From Pyrenophora tritici-repentis (Eukaryota; Ascomycota; Dothideomycetes; Pleosporales; Pleosporaceae): a stretch of DNA of 64,000 bases. Numbering within the stretch: the first letter of the stretch is position 1; each line of letters opens with the position of its first letter. The translations under genes were made by a program, and so were the position numbers. The notes under the pieces were generated by a model. The model ran no database searches. It saw nothing but the letters and a program-made list of their open reading frames with translations, and was not told the DNA's origin. The DNA lies in NCBI RefSeq assembly GCF_003171515.1, contig NC_089395.1:372001-436000 (forward strand), given 5' to 3'. Positions 44,104 through 55,800 of this stretch are shown here, in pieces.

Positions 44104-44533
44104 CTAATATGCGCACAAAGAAATACCACTATAAGACACAGTACGTCCATGCGCTGTTCCTGTCAAGGAGCAGTCCGATACTGACACTAGCGGCGGTTGA
44201 CCCGGTCGCGTTTCCACGTACCGGATATACGTACGAGGAACGTTAAAGGCTTGCGGGCAACCACCTTCGAGACCATTTCCCACACACTACGCCCGATTAG
44301 AGGGGTATAATAATAAGCTCATAGCGATACTCACACAGTACATGTGGGCGTTGGGGTTCTGCTGCTCACACCAGTTGGGCGGCGCATTGACATATCCACC
44401 GGTTCCCTTACCACCACAACATACATCTATGACACTGTTATCAGGTGCTGTGTGGAAGGGCGAATTTGACAAACGTACCTTGTCCGGAAACGAGCAGAGC
44501 GGGGAACACGATGGAGACGATAGTAATCCTCAT
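44104..44533 (-). CDS. Small secreted Cys-rich protein, paralogue C (intact)
   Basis: Exons 44533-44479, 44426-44335 and 44286-44104 give 109 aa without interruption. The introns are 52 nt (GTACGT donor, CATAG acceptor) and 48 nt (GTGAGT donor, CTAAT branch, GTAG acceptor). Residues 1-18 (MRITIVSIVFPALLVSGQ) form the signal peptide. The mature protein has eight cysteines: VCC, PPNWC, MYC joined to CVG at the second splice, GGC, SDC and SLC near the end. Within the trio it is the only member with an open frame, so it is the likely functional copy. Families of this kind in Pleosporales are candidate effectors or antimicrobial proteins; no activity can be read from the sequence. Confidence 0.75.
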
Positions 44534-46063
44534 ATTGGTAGAAAGATCGAGAAAGGATGTATAGATGAGTTGTGGTGAAGAAGTTTTTTGTTATTGAGAA
44601 ACAGATGTCTGGAAGAGTGGAATGATTGAGTTGTGGTGAAGCAGTTATTCGCTGTCGAGGTATGAACACCAGTCACGCGGAGGATGCAGACGGTCTTTTG
44701 TAGTCACCATTAAGCAAAAGAGTGATCGCTGAACTTTGCGAGGCTCCGAGCATTACAGTGCTCCCATTGTGCCGCGATACGAGCACAAATATGGTCAAGC
44801 TTTTATAGGATTCGAGGAGACGTGATGCGAGATTTCGATACGAAGATTCGGTAAGAATCTTGCTGTATCAGGGCAGATACCAGACAATGGTGGGGATAAG
44901 TGACGCGTGTCATGATCACTCTACTGGATCGTGTCCGCCGTGGAAACAATCGGTTACTGCCGTCCTAGGCGCAGTACCCAATTCCCTCACCAGGGTCCGC
45001 TGGGGCAAATATGCTTACGATACCGGTTATGTGCGTCATCAAACCACCGACCGACGAGCTTCAAAACTAGCTTGATCGCAAGTATGATACGAATCAATAC
45101 CTATACAGTCGTGGTTGTTAGAAAGTGTTTGAGATGTTTGGTCCTAGCAATTGCTTACACATTAATGTTGATTCTCACACTGGACTTACAGCGCGCCTTT
45201 GTCTCCAGGAATGGATGCAGCATAGCAAGATTTGTCAGTCGACATATCCGTTGGCAGGTACTGGTACTGTGTCCAGGGACGAGTTTCCCAAATGAGCCTG
45301 GTAGCGGCGTTGAGACATGCTTACCGCCGGTATCTGCATGCACCTAAGCAGCGTGGTAAGCACCACGGAATAGGTGATCCCCTTCCTAATAGAGATTGGG
45401 ATAATTCGATAATCGAGTTTTGGTAAAGGCACATTTGCTGCAGGTGGGTGGAGGAGGGGGGCTAGATGCAATTTATACCACGTGCGCAAGTCGTGTTCAT
45501 GTGTACAATCACTACCGCGAAATAGCAATTACCAGTTTGGGTCAGAGGTTTCCTGGCGTGATGACGATGCCTAGATGAGCATGGGTCTTATACGGTGTTT
45601 TCCGTAGTGCCGAATATGAACTTTGTAAAATTTCGAGTGGCGGTTAAACAGAGCACGTCCTGTTTTGTAAAGTCTTGCGTGCGCTTTGGGTTGGTGATAA
45701 CAGTTGGTAATGGTGGGCTTCTTCGTGGAACGTCTGAAAATAGTGAATACAGGAGACTAGTCGCTTATGCTAACTGCAGTATGCGCTTTTCTCTAAGCTC
45801 TAGAGCCGTGACAATGAACAGTGGTAGTCGAGGACAACAGTCTTCAGCGGAGAATCGCAAGATAGACGTCGCTTACGCTACCTCATCTTCTTCTTCGAGC
45901 AACATCTGGATACTACCGCTATACGGGACTGATCTTGGCCTATAATGATATCCCACGATGACTGCTGACTGCAGTCGGCCAACCTCCCTTACTCCGCGTA
46001 GCTCGCTGGACTTGCAATATGTGGCCGAGTGATTGTTACAAACAAGTAGTTATGGCAGTTGAT

Positions 46064-46720
46064 TACTTGACCACCAGCTAAGATAGATAAGAGAACATTG
46101 TGTATAGAAGAAAATTACGAGAACTTGTGTGTTCTCGAGGAGGTTGTAATGGTGTTGCAGTTCTGCAGGCCAATTGCAGCGTGGCAACCCCAATTCGGTA
46201 GGCGGGCGGGCACTAGCTCAATTACGGTTAGCGGATTAGGATTTCGCGCCTCCCCGATCTGCACCTGCTCACGCACATTCTTCGCGCCGACATGTTCGCA
46301 CCTTCAGGCGCTCACCTTCTTAAGTACCTTGGCCCATAAACCTGTCGCAGTGTTGTTGTTTTTTGGAATGTGTACCAGAAAGGCGCGAAGGTTGCGAGAT
46401 TGGGAGATATGAACAAAAGTGCCACACCGTGGAAGGCGACATTGGCCGCATCATCGGCGACTTCCTCAACACAACCGCCAGTGAGATCCATGAGGTTTGC
46501 ACCGCCACCGGTTGTTTCAACGAGCTCATTCCTTCAGGCATTTATTAATCTGGCTGCATGGCGTTATGCAGCAATGCGGCACTCACTATTTGAAAATAAA
46601 GCTTCTAGTCATGCTTCCGGATAATACTGAACCTGTCTTGGAGCCGAAGATGCATGTTTACAGGGCTGCAACTACTTGACTACCAGCCAAGATACTAACA
46701 TAAGAACTGCGTATAGAGGG
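46064..46720. repeat. Pair of diverged direct repeats (46064-46110 and 46673-46720)
   Basis: Both begin TACTTGACYACCAGCYAAGATA and both include GTATAGA near the end, with differences and a small indel between. Sequence on the minus strand upstream of each copy also shows scattered similarity, as if the 3' ends of two tandem gene copies had decayed. Confidence 0.5.
46330..46544 (-). pseudogene. Possible exon remnant on the minus strand
   Basis: The minus strand reads about 70 open codons with natural protein-like composition (NLMDLTGGCVEEVADDAANV, then FISPNLATFAPFWYTFQ), followed by a GTGAGC donor and, about 100 nt on, a CTAAC/TAG acceptor pair. No start codon or upstream exon could be found. 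I read it as the remnant of a decayed gene, perhaps one member of the duplicated pair marked by the direct repeats nearby. No family is recognised. Confidence 0.25.
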
Positions 46721-46894
46721 TAGATTTCCAAAGTCTCGCGCGATCAATGTCGCGGCCTCGACGAACAAATCGCAGTATGTAACGACAGAATGGTGAGCGA
46801 CTGTTTTGGGACACCAGGAAGACGAGAAGGAGTCTGGCAGGGGAAGTATCTGCAACCAGTGGCACCCGGTCGCTCTTCACTTCTCGCTACCATC

Positions 46895-49027
46895 TTAAAC
46901 TAGTATGATATCCTTCCAAACGCCTCTAGGCTGATATACATGATGCGTATTCATATTATAACTCTCTGTCAACTCCATTCGTCCAATACGCATATATTCA
47001 TCCTGGTTCCCTCCTTGATAATATAGTTCCGTTCTTTTAACGACCAAATAGGTTGTTGTGATAAACGGCGATTGATGAATCAGAGCTGCGCTGCGTACAT
47101 AGGCGGCAAGGGCAAGCGTATCGTATTCACCCTCTTCTTCAGGTATGCCTGGATCGAGATGCAGTGGACTAATGACACCAGCTCTGACCGGCTTGGGTCG
47201 CGGCATGCGAAGAAAGATTCCCCGAATGCGGATCGTGCTGCCGCTGGGGTCAGAAGTTAATGGCCGGCCGCTCCATATAATATTGGTTTGCAAAATCTGG
47301 GCTTGGTAAACAATGCCAAGATCTCCTACTCTCTGTCCCTTTCTTCTCAGGTCATCCCATTCAATTGGTGGCCATATTGCGACGCTGCCGTGCTGGAAAG
47401 ACATCCAAGTCCAGCTGGGGCGACGCGTCGCTGGTTCCCGCAGGGCCTCGGTCATATTGCGAGGCCGGTATGCGTCCCATGACAAATGAAGAGCTAAATC
47501 ATTTTCCCAGAGTCCTACGATGGAAGTGTCGCAGTATAGCTCTTGGTGCAGCTGCACGATCCCGGCCATGGCGGCGTATCGATCGATTGGTTTAGTAAGG
47601 GAACGACGTGAGTAATCTGATACGGTGATCCACCAGCGCCGGTTGATTTCGTGTCTGCCCACGAGCTGGGTATTTTGCAGTGTGGAGTCGGTATCGGGCC
47701 AGGCCGCGATTATAGAGCCGTTGCCTTTTTGATTTTCTACCTCTGCAATGCCGTCCTCGCTTTCTGTGACCCCCAAGCATTGCCATACAAACTGGGATTC
47801 CATGGCATGGAGGATTCTTTGTGACAACATCTTCTCTTGTAATATCCACGCCCGTTTGTTGACCGGTGCATGGCGCAACTCGCTTTTCATGACAATAGTC
47901 GGACTTTGTCCAAATGCTGCTATTTCTCGAGCGGCAAAGTCTGGGCCTCTTCCACTAATGTTGCGAAAACGCATTGCTGGAGCAAGTGTGGTCGTCAGGC
48001 CACAACCTCCGTGGCTATTTTCTGAGATGGTTGCGGAAAGTGTAATTGTGCCTGCACGGAATATCGCTGCCATTTTGGCACTTTCGCGCTGCCAGTCCTC
48101 TTCGTCATCCTGGATAATACATAAACTGTCTATCCAAAGGTATTGGAAGCCTATAGCAGCGGTAATTCGTACGGCATCCTGGAAAGTCTTGGGTAATGCA
48201 GCAAAGTTGATGCCGATATCTTGATATAGTGAAATTTTGTCTCCAGTTGTCTTACAAGCGATTTCCACGCCACCCCATACATGACTAAGGACTAAATGTG
48301 GCTCATTATGCAAGTCGATGTGGTCGGTGGGGATAAGTTTAACGATGTAATTGTCGCGTCCGAGCTCTTGAATGGCAAGTATACGCGCTGATAGAGGGGT
48401 GTTTGATTTCAACGTTTTCCGGCAGCTAGAATGATGTGCCTTGCATTCTGTTAGCCACTCGCGAATCGTTGCGCTACGTGCTTTGATGTCAGTGGGATCA
48501 TTATCGCTCCAGACTGCTCTATCAAATGCTTTTCCTATACTCAATTAGCGTGTCTTAAGGGCAGCTAGTGAGACGGTGAGAAGACTGATGTTCATACCAG
48601 ATTTTGTGTAAATTGTGAATGCTCTGAGGTTCCGAACTTTCTCAGAAACATAATGCATCAACTCGACACGCACAACAACGTGGTCCAGAGACCCATCCGG
48701 TCCTTGGCGAGAATCTCTTGTGATGTAGTCAAGGGTCATAGTTGGCGCTTCTTTCCTAGATCCATCCTGTTTTGAATTGTGATCGGCCACTTGAGCAAGG
48801 AAGCGCTCCAAGTGGGAGTCCCCGAAGAGACTGCAAATATATTTACATAGTTTGCACCGGCTACTGCATTCGATCAACTCGTAAAGGGTCCGGTGAAAAG
48901 TGAACCAGTCATGTTCAGACCGTCTCCAAGGCAGCAGTTTCTCGAAACATTCGGAACAATAATCATCCGCGACAGTTTGGACCTCTCCGTCACCGTGCAA
49001 GCCGAAAACTGAGTCTATTCGTAACAT
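46895..49027 (-). CDS. HET-domain (heterokaryon incompatibility) protein
   Basis: Exon 1 (49027-48598) and exon 2 (48534-46895) join across a 63-nt intron (GTATGA donor, GCTAAT branch, TATAG acceptor), giving 689 aa. The open frame upstream of 49027 begins only at GTG, so I use this ATG (MLRIDSVFGLHG). The N-terminus has CSECFEKLLPW and CKLCKY, a Cys-containing prefix common in such proteins. The HET domain runs from LVLSHVWGG through LPKTFQDAVRITAAIGFQYLWIDSLCIIQDD to the W-x-x-E-S-A-x-M-A-x-I-F motif and RAWILQEKMLSQRIL. The C-terminus is of the usual variable kind. Known role: HET-domain proteins trigger cell death when non-self partners meet in fused hyphae. It is transcribed away from het-C, 682 bp off (see findings). 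Confidence 0.9.
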
Positions 49028-49709
49028 AGTTCTCAGACTGGGTGCGGTTATATGGAGGAGGAAATTTCGATAGCGAACCAAGCTATCCACTGCATGCTCG
49101 ACAAGTTATATTGTCCTCTTCGATGTCCGACGAGCGGCTAAGTTGTGTGACTTTGTGCCGCATTGCAGCGCTTGCATAGCGGGACCATACGATCCAATAG
49201 CAGCGCCTGTCATCACTGTGGACAGGACTTTGATATCTTTAGCAGCGTCTATTTCTCCGTTCGCATGCCTGTTTGTGATGTTTTATGCAATGGCAACTTA
49301 TTGTTCATACTAACAGCTGGGAGTCTCTACATATACGGTCCGCATCATGCTATAACATCCGCAACTGCCTTTGCAGTTATCGCCCTTTCTTACGCATCAT
49401 GTCGCCTTCCGACTCTCTAGACCAGTGCATTGCTGTGTGTTGCAAATATTGGCTGACACATGTCAACGAGTGTGACAGAATTAATTTGGTCGACACCGCT
49501 TTCCTGCGATTAGCGGCGCATCTTGGTGGGTGATGGACCCTTCTACGTCAGCTTGTGGCGGGGCAATTCAACCAAGACCGGAGCTGAAACTGCGCTAGTA
49601 GCTTCCATCTCATGTTACTTGAGCACACTCCTCCTCTCGTCTTCTCCCCTTCGATTGACCTTCTCATAAATCTCCTTGATTTATAAGAGCATACGAAAAC
49701 ATTAGCACG
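49028..49709. promoter_or_regulatory. Shared divergent promoter of the HET-domain gene and het-C
   Basis: The 682 bp between two genes transcribed apart must contain both promoters. I see no gene and no certain regulatory motif. A pyrimidine-rich leader (CTCCTCCTCTCGTCTTCTCC near 49628) precedes the het-C start. Confidence 0.55.
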
Positions 49710-52700
49710 ATGCCGCAAATCAGCGACATCTGGCTACCATGCCTCATTCTGCTCGTGTTCTGGGCACGCCCCACTGCAGCTTTTGGTGCGGGTAACATTG
49801 CCAGCTTGAGCTCAATCGAGGGACAGAACTGGCGCCATGGAGACATTGAAGATACGCTCCTTACGCTGCTCATCAGCGGTCAGACTGGCAAGAAATTCAG
49901 CAAAATGGACGTCAAGCGCGTCTACTTTGGCAACTGGCTTCGCGACTACTCACAGGCCGTCGATGTCGGCACAGTCAAGATGGTATCTGCAGAGGCTATC
50001 CGTATCCTGCTCTGGGTTCTCGGATTCATGAGCTTTGGATATGGTACCAAGGAATTTGAAGTTACCCGTGACCGCCTGGGCTGCTACAGGCCAGAAGAGC
50101 ATATTGACAACCCCAAAGTTCGTATCGAAGCCCCCCAACCGTGGATAATGGCTGATCTTTTAGGACTACGCCGACAACATCGATGCCCGCGATTACGATC
50201 GTCGCCTACGAGCCCCCATTGACGAACGTCGCGAACTCAGCATTGACGAACGAACCGGTCTGAAGAACTATATTGCATCAGAGAACGTGGGCATTACAAC
50301 ATCGGCTGGAATGGTCCGCGATCTGCTCAGGCGCTGCATCGACCTCGGTCAACGCTCAGGCGGACGTGGTCCTGACTTTTACGAAGCTCTTCGTCTTCTC
50401 GGTACTGCGACGCACTGTCTCGAGGACTACTCCGCTCACTCCAACTACATTGAGCTTGCCTTGATCGAAATGGGAGAAAGAGAAATCTTCCCCCATGTCG
50501 GTCGAAATGCTCTCTTTGAAGTCGGAGATGCCAGGAAGCAGGTATACCCCATTGTGACTGGTACCTTTGGCGGTGTCGACTTTTTGCACTCAGTGTGCGG
50601 AGAAATTACCGACAAGGCCACGCAATCTGAACTTCAAGAGCTCGAAGGTGCTATGGCGAACGCTCAGAGAAGCGAAAATAAGAGCAAGATCAAGGAACTC
50701 CTCGCTAAGCTTCCACCTGGCATCTTTGGTGGTAAAGATGAGGCTAGCAAGGCCGACGAGCTCGAGGACAACGCCAACGCTGCTGCTATGGGCAATATTC
50801 GCATCACTCCAAAAGAGCCCGAGGCCTTTACTGAGCAGATTGGAGAGCTTGTCAAGCAGATCTACCCCATTATGGAGTTCCACGATGAGATCATGCAGTC
50901 TATTGCTGAGTTCATCGAAAAAATTCCCATCCTGCCAGATCTACTCGAAGAAGTCCAAAACCAAGTCACTGTCTTCGTATTCAGTCTTCTCGCACCCTAT
51001 GTTCTGCCCATTCTCAGTCAAGTCAAGGCTGAGCTCGAAACTGGATCCAGCGAAGTCATTGCGAGCTCCCGCGACAAGCAGCATATCGTCTTCAACGATG
51101 ACGATTGCACCGATCCTACACACAGTATGCTTTCCAAGGACCACTTCTCCAACGTCCTCAACGAGCCCGCTGGACAAGTCGCTTCGGCTGTCTTGAGCTG
51201 GGCCGTTCCACAGATTGTGCAATGCTGGGACGGTCAAGCAGACCCTGAGCAAACTATCGACCGTATCATACAGGGCGTGTTCCACCACCCTGCTTGCGTT
51301 CAGGCATCTAGAGATCAATCAGTCGTACAAGGTCGCCACATCATGTTTGGTGCAGTCCAACGGTGGTGGGAATCCAAAGATGAAGACGCAAGGAGGACGT
51401 TCCGCCATCAGCTCAGTCGTGAGGGCGTTGAGAATGGCCAGAATCACAAAGAGAACGTTCAAGATAAGGGCCATGGTTGCGGTAAACCCTTAGGCATGGC
51501 CAACAACATCGGTTCTTCTGGAGGTGGAGGCAGAGGCAGCAGTAACCCCCAAATCCAGCAAGCCACTGATCAAGTTGGTAAGCTTGCTGGTGAAGCTGTT
51601 GGTGGCGGCGCTTTGGGTGGGCTCGTCGGAGGCCTTGTTGGAGGCATCGGCGGCTCCCTACTTGGAGGTGCTTTTGGTGATAACGAGAAGAAGAGCCGCA
51701 AACAAGAGAGTTACGGTCAGGACGGCTCCTACACGCAGTCATACTCGGAGACTGGTCGCCATCAGGGATCTTCACATGGTGATGGCGATCGTTATGGCCG
51801 TGCTGAGTACGAGAATACTCAGTACCCCGGCGGCGGACGTCGTGAGGAGTACTCCCGCCAAGAGCAGGACGAGCGTGGTGGATCCTACAGCTACCAACAA
51901 ACAGTTCAGACCTCCAGCTACAGTGGCGCTGGTGGATATGAACGTCGCGAGGAACGTCGCGTACAGCATGGTGATGAGTGGCGCTCTGAGGAGACGCGCG
52001 AAGGCTTCGATCGGTCAGGGGAGTACTACTCGGAGGAGAAGGAGTAAGTAGTCAAGACACCACTCGTGGACCAAACGCTAACACTTGTGTAGACGCCGCG
52101 GTAAGTCCAAAAAGCACTCCGATAACGATTCGGAGGATTCGGGCGGCGAGGATTCCTACGAGAAGCGCATGAAGAAGGAACGCAAGAAGCGTGAGAAGGA
52201 GGAAAAGGAGGAGAAGAAACACAGAAAACACAAAAAGCACGATGACGACTCGGATGATGATGCTGACAAGCGTCGTTCAGGTTCGGGTGAACACAGGCGT
52301 CGCTCTCGCTCTCGCGAACATGGGCACGAGCATCGTCGCAAGAAGAGCGGCAGCCGGTCACCCCAGCGCCAGACTGGAGGCTACTCGCAAGGCTATGGCC
52401 AAGAACAGGGATATAGTCGTCAAGAATCTTCCAGGTATGAACGCCAGGAGTATGGCGGTGACTCTGGAGGCTACGGTCGTCAGCAACCACAATACGGTGC
52501 TGACTCTTATAGCACTGGTGGATATGGCCGTGAAGAGGAATCAGGCTACGGCCGCCAGAGGTAGGTTGATCATTTTTACATGGCAGTTATGGTCGCAGGA
52601 TGCTGTGCCATTGCAAAGGCATATTCTTTCAGTGCTGACATCTACCAGTTCCGGTGGGTACGGTCGTTCAGAAGGCCTAGAATACGGAGGTGAGCGATCA

Positions 52701-52856
52701 GACCAGTCTTATGGCGCTTCCGGCGTTCCCGGAGGGTTCGGCGAAGAGCCTCGTAGCCATGGTCGCCGCCGTGACGAAGAAGATGAGTATGGCGAGAGGA
52801 GGCAAGAGTATGGCTCAGGTGGATATGGCGAGCAGGGCTATGGGAGACGCTACTAG
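49710..52856 (+). CDS. het-c: Het-C heterokaryon incompatibility protein
   Basis: Four exons: 49710-50117, 50164-52043, 52093-52560 and 52649-52856, giving 987 aa, close to the Neurospora protein. The introns are 46 nt (GTTCGT donor), 49 nt (CTAAC branch) and 88 nt. A signal peptide (residues 1-24, LILLVFWARPTAAFG) precedes the Het-C domain: WRHGDIEDTLL, VYFGNWLRDYSQA, HCLEDYSAHSNYIEL, HPACVQASRD and the WAVPQIVQCWDG block. A Gly-rich linker (GGALGGLVGGLVGGIGGSLL, about residues 625-645), a long Tyr/Gly/Arg/Gln-rich tail and a Lys/Glu tract follow. In N. crassa, het-c is a polymorphic nonself-recognition gene whose product is found at the plasma membrane. Frame intact throughout. An annotation starting at 50287 would lose the signal peptide. 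Confidence 0.93.
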
Positions 52857-55800
52857 GCATGTTGCCCCTCTGTTGCGGTGTTGTTAGGGCTCGCGTAGTG
52901 GGCTTTGAGCAACAACGATGACTTCGCTATCGCACACGTATCGACATTCACTCATTAACGCTTAACGAATTATCAAAATTTAACACGGAAAACTGGTTTT
53001 GTGATGTATGGATCGAAAATCATGTGGTGTTATTATGCGCAGCAATGAAATTCCAACCTGTAGTACCTATGCACAATGCCGCAGCCAACACTGCGACCAC
53101 AGCTCTCGACGACTGCCCACAAACCCGCAGAACCGGATTCATTCATCAACCATGGTTTCTTGATGTGACTTGCCAGATCATAGTACTGAACAAACATTGA
53201 ATGAAGCGCTCACACAGTGCTGAGTCGAACTCCGTGTATTCCCTTGGCTATATAATTCCATATCATGGCTTGTGGTTTTCGAATAAATGAGGCATTTGAT
53301 ATGAAAATATTTGGTTCGATAAACATGCATATGTGCGATGAAGGTCGAGGTTCATCAAGACCACGCTGTCATTTTCTTTGGCTACATGGTTTACGTGCAT
53401 ACGATAAGCGTTCTGCGTAGACTTGATGTGTTTCGAAGTCACGCAGGGATTGTGGGCTTTGCTGGTCTACTTGAAAGAGCATCTGGGGAAATGCGGGGGA
53501 TGAGTATCTAGTTCCAAGTTCCTAGACACCGCTATGCGTGAATTGTGGGGGCTGTTCTAATGCGGATATACAGGCTGGTGGTTCTCCTCGATCGCAAATT
53601 TGCTGCGTCGATGTGATCATTTGAAGACTTTGGGATGCGGTAATTTTGGCGGCTCCGGGTCGACTATATCATGGTACAGATATACAAGAGATGGGCAAAT
53701 CCACTGTCACTGTTAAATTGTCACGCACACGTAGTTTGATTACATGGTAGAGGGAAGGGTGTATGTTCAAGTATCTATATGGGATGTTGCGCAAACTACT
53801 TGATGTTCTATTTATTGAGGAGCTTGTGTATAGCTACTGTCATAGATGGGGACCGGGTGTGCGACGTCCAGGTGGAGAAATTTGAGGCATAGGATATGTT
53901 AGTGTGAGGAGTAGCCGCGATGGTTATACATCGTAGGTGATTTACGAGTTCTCAAAGGTGCACTGTTTCCGCTTTCGATGTCTGTGAAGACAACGGGGCA
54001 AGTGATGGTCTCTGAACGTGTTGAGGTGGTTGTGGACGTATTCCTCCTGTTAGGGTGGGGTATTGACGGAGGGGTTAGCTAAGAGGTGGAAGAGTGGGCC
54101 TGTGGTAGTAAAAGGGGAACTTGATCTACCAGTTTGGAGGTGATCTTTCCTGCCGGCGATGAGGGGAACTGACAGTGCGAAAGGATCTACTGGTACCAAG
54201 ACGATCTGGCGGTGCGGGGGCAACCTGACAGTGGTGGATGCGGTCGGTACGTGCCTGCGATCTGCCAGCACGAACACGCTCCATCATTGTAGAGGGGAAC
54301 ATGTCGATACCCAAGTTGGAGGGGCGAGTACTAAAAGGGGGTGGGTGATCACAACGATACCAACCACGATGAAGATCACCGCCAAGCCATCGATCATGCC
54401 CGCTTCCAAAGAGTCGACACTAAGAAAGCGAGGCCTCGATCCAATCCTTGTGCAGAACTGAGACTCTGTCTGATTTCCCGAGAGAGAGCGATCGTCGTAG
54501 GGTAAGCCACGGCGCGTAGACGAACACGTGCTGCCAGGTCCAGGAATGGGCTGAAGGGCAGAAACCGCAAATAGAGTTTATTAGAGCGCAGGCTTCGCGA
54601 AATCTACTAGAAATACTTGTGGGGGCGAGTCACGAGATTGTGGGGAAAGGGTTTGGTTGTGGCTACTGCGTTCGTCGGTATTGCCGAGCGGCTTCATCGA
54701 ATCGCTACTTCCTTTTTTTGGGCTTGGGGCAGTTGACGGCGAGGTAAGCTTATATAGGCGTATGTTTGCTTCTTATTATTCTGAATTTGCCTAAAAGGTT
54801 GTTACGGTGAGCGATTTGGGAATATGGTGTAAATATGTTGAGGGTTATGGTGCGGTTGTCCCAACAGGCAGGAGCAAGACACTGATCGATAACCCACGTG
54901 AACGATGATTCCATAATGTTCTTACTGTCTTATCTGGTGTTTGCTACCAAGATCTTTGGACTACTGTGTGCGATATTATGTTTGTATGCGCCAGTAATGG
55001 TGTATTCGTTCAAGGGTGTACCTAACGACCTCTCACGTCAGTGCTTCCGCCCGAACCAAAGTTTTGATAGAATCTTCCCCACCGCAAGCATGCTTCCAGG
55101 CGGGCAGCTAAACATGGGTCTGAGCGCTTTGGGACCCGAGATGAATCGCGGGTTGCACGCGGGTTCCCTGCCCGCAGCGTGTCATATGCGCAGCCACCCG
55201 TCCGGTTATGCACGGAAGCCTTTCATTTCGCCCCCTTAAGTAATGGCAGCGGGAGGGACGTTGAGGATTGTGGGGTAGTTGACTTGCAGCTGTGTTGTTA
55301 CAAGGCAGACAGCCAGCACCCTCGATACAAACTTCGATAGATCTCAACTTTGCCTTCACTTGACACCGGTGAGATCTGCTGAGCAACAATCAGACGCTCA
55401 TTTCTTTGTCGTCGCACGGTCGCTAGTTGTTTCATTGTGCTCAAAGAGAAATAAAGCCTCGGCATGTAAGAGTGCTTTTTTTGCCTCCGCGTCGTGCTGT
55501 TGTGAGGTTACTTGAGCTGCTTCTTTGGATCTAGGTAGGTCGGCTCGGTGCTGGCCCAAACCTACCAAGTTCCCGTACCTTCTCAACACGAATAGGCTGC
55601 TTTACTCGGCCCGCGTTGAATTGAGTAAGGCCAGGACGAGAAAAAGCACTCACCCCCACTCGCTAGCTATGAAGTCTACCAAAAGTTACCCAGGTTGATT
55701 TTATCGAAGCGTCCTGACCCCGCCCGACTAACTACATCGAACCAATCTATGCCGCGAATTTGCGTGTTTGGACTCTTGGGCAGTCAACGTTCAAACGTTC

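Larger units (their letters stand above)
43333..44836. repeat. Diverged tandem duplication of a 0.7-0.8 kb unit (paralogues B and C)
   Basis: Unit 1 (about 43333-44050) and unit 2 (about 44052-44836) align along their whole length. The 3' flank phrase GCCTCGCACATAGCTCCAGA against GCCTCGGACATAGCTCTAGA, the coding exons, GAGTTGTGGTGAAG in the leader, AGTCACCAT and GATACGAACACAAA against GATACGAGCACAAA all match in order. Promoter, gene and terminator were therefore copied together. Unit 2 repeats the GTTGTGGTGAAG phrase twice (44569 and 44632). Boundaries are approximate. Confidence 0.65.
44837..46894. other. Gene-poor stretch with decayed repeated sequence
   Basis: This 2 kb lies between the secreted-protein array and the HET gene. 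Small open frames (for example 45595-45945 plus) have no recognisable feature. Near 46320-46540 the minus strand holds a possible exon (see separate entry), and two diverged copies of a 45-bp sequence lie at 46064 and 46673. Confidence 0.45.

Noticed and set aside
42280..44533. Stop-codon reassignment or readthrough to explain the stops in paralogues A and B
   Set aside because: All other genes use TGA, TAA and TAG as normal stops, and paralogue C lacks the stop, so local mutation is simpler.
54310..54460. Hydrophobic minus-strand segment as a membrane-protein gene
   Set aside because: No start, continuing exon or conserved motif could be found; all frames nearby are similarly open.
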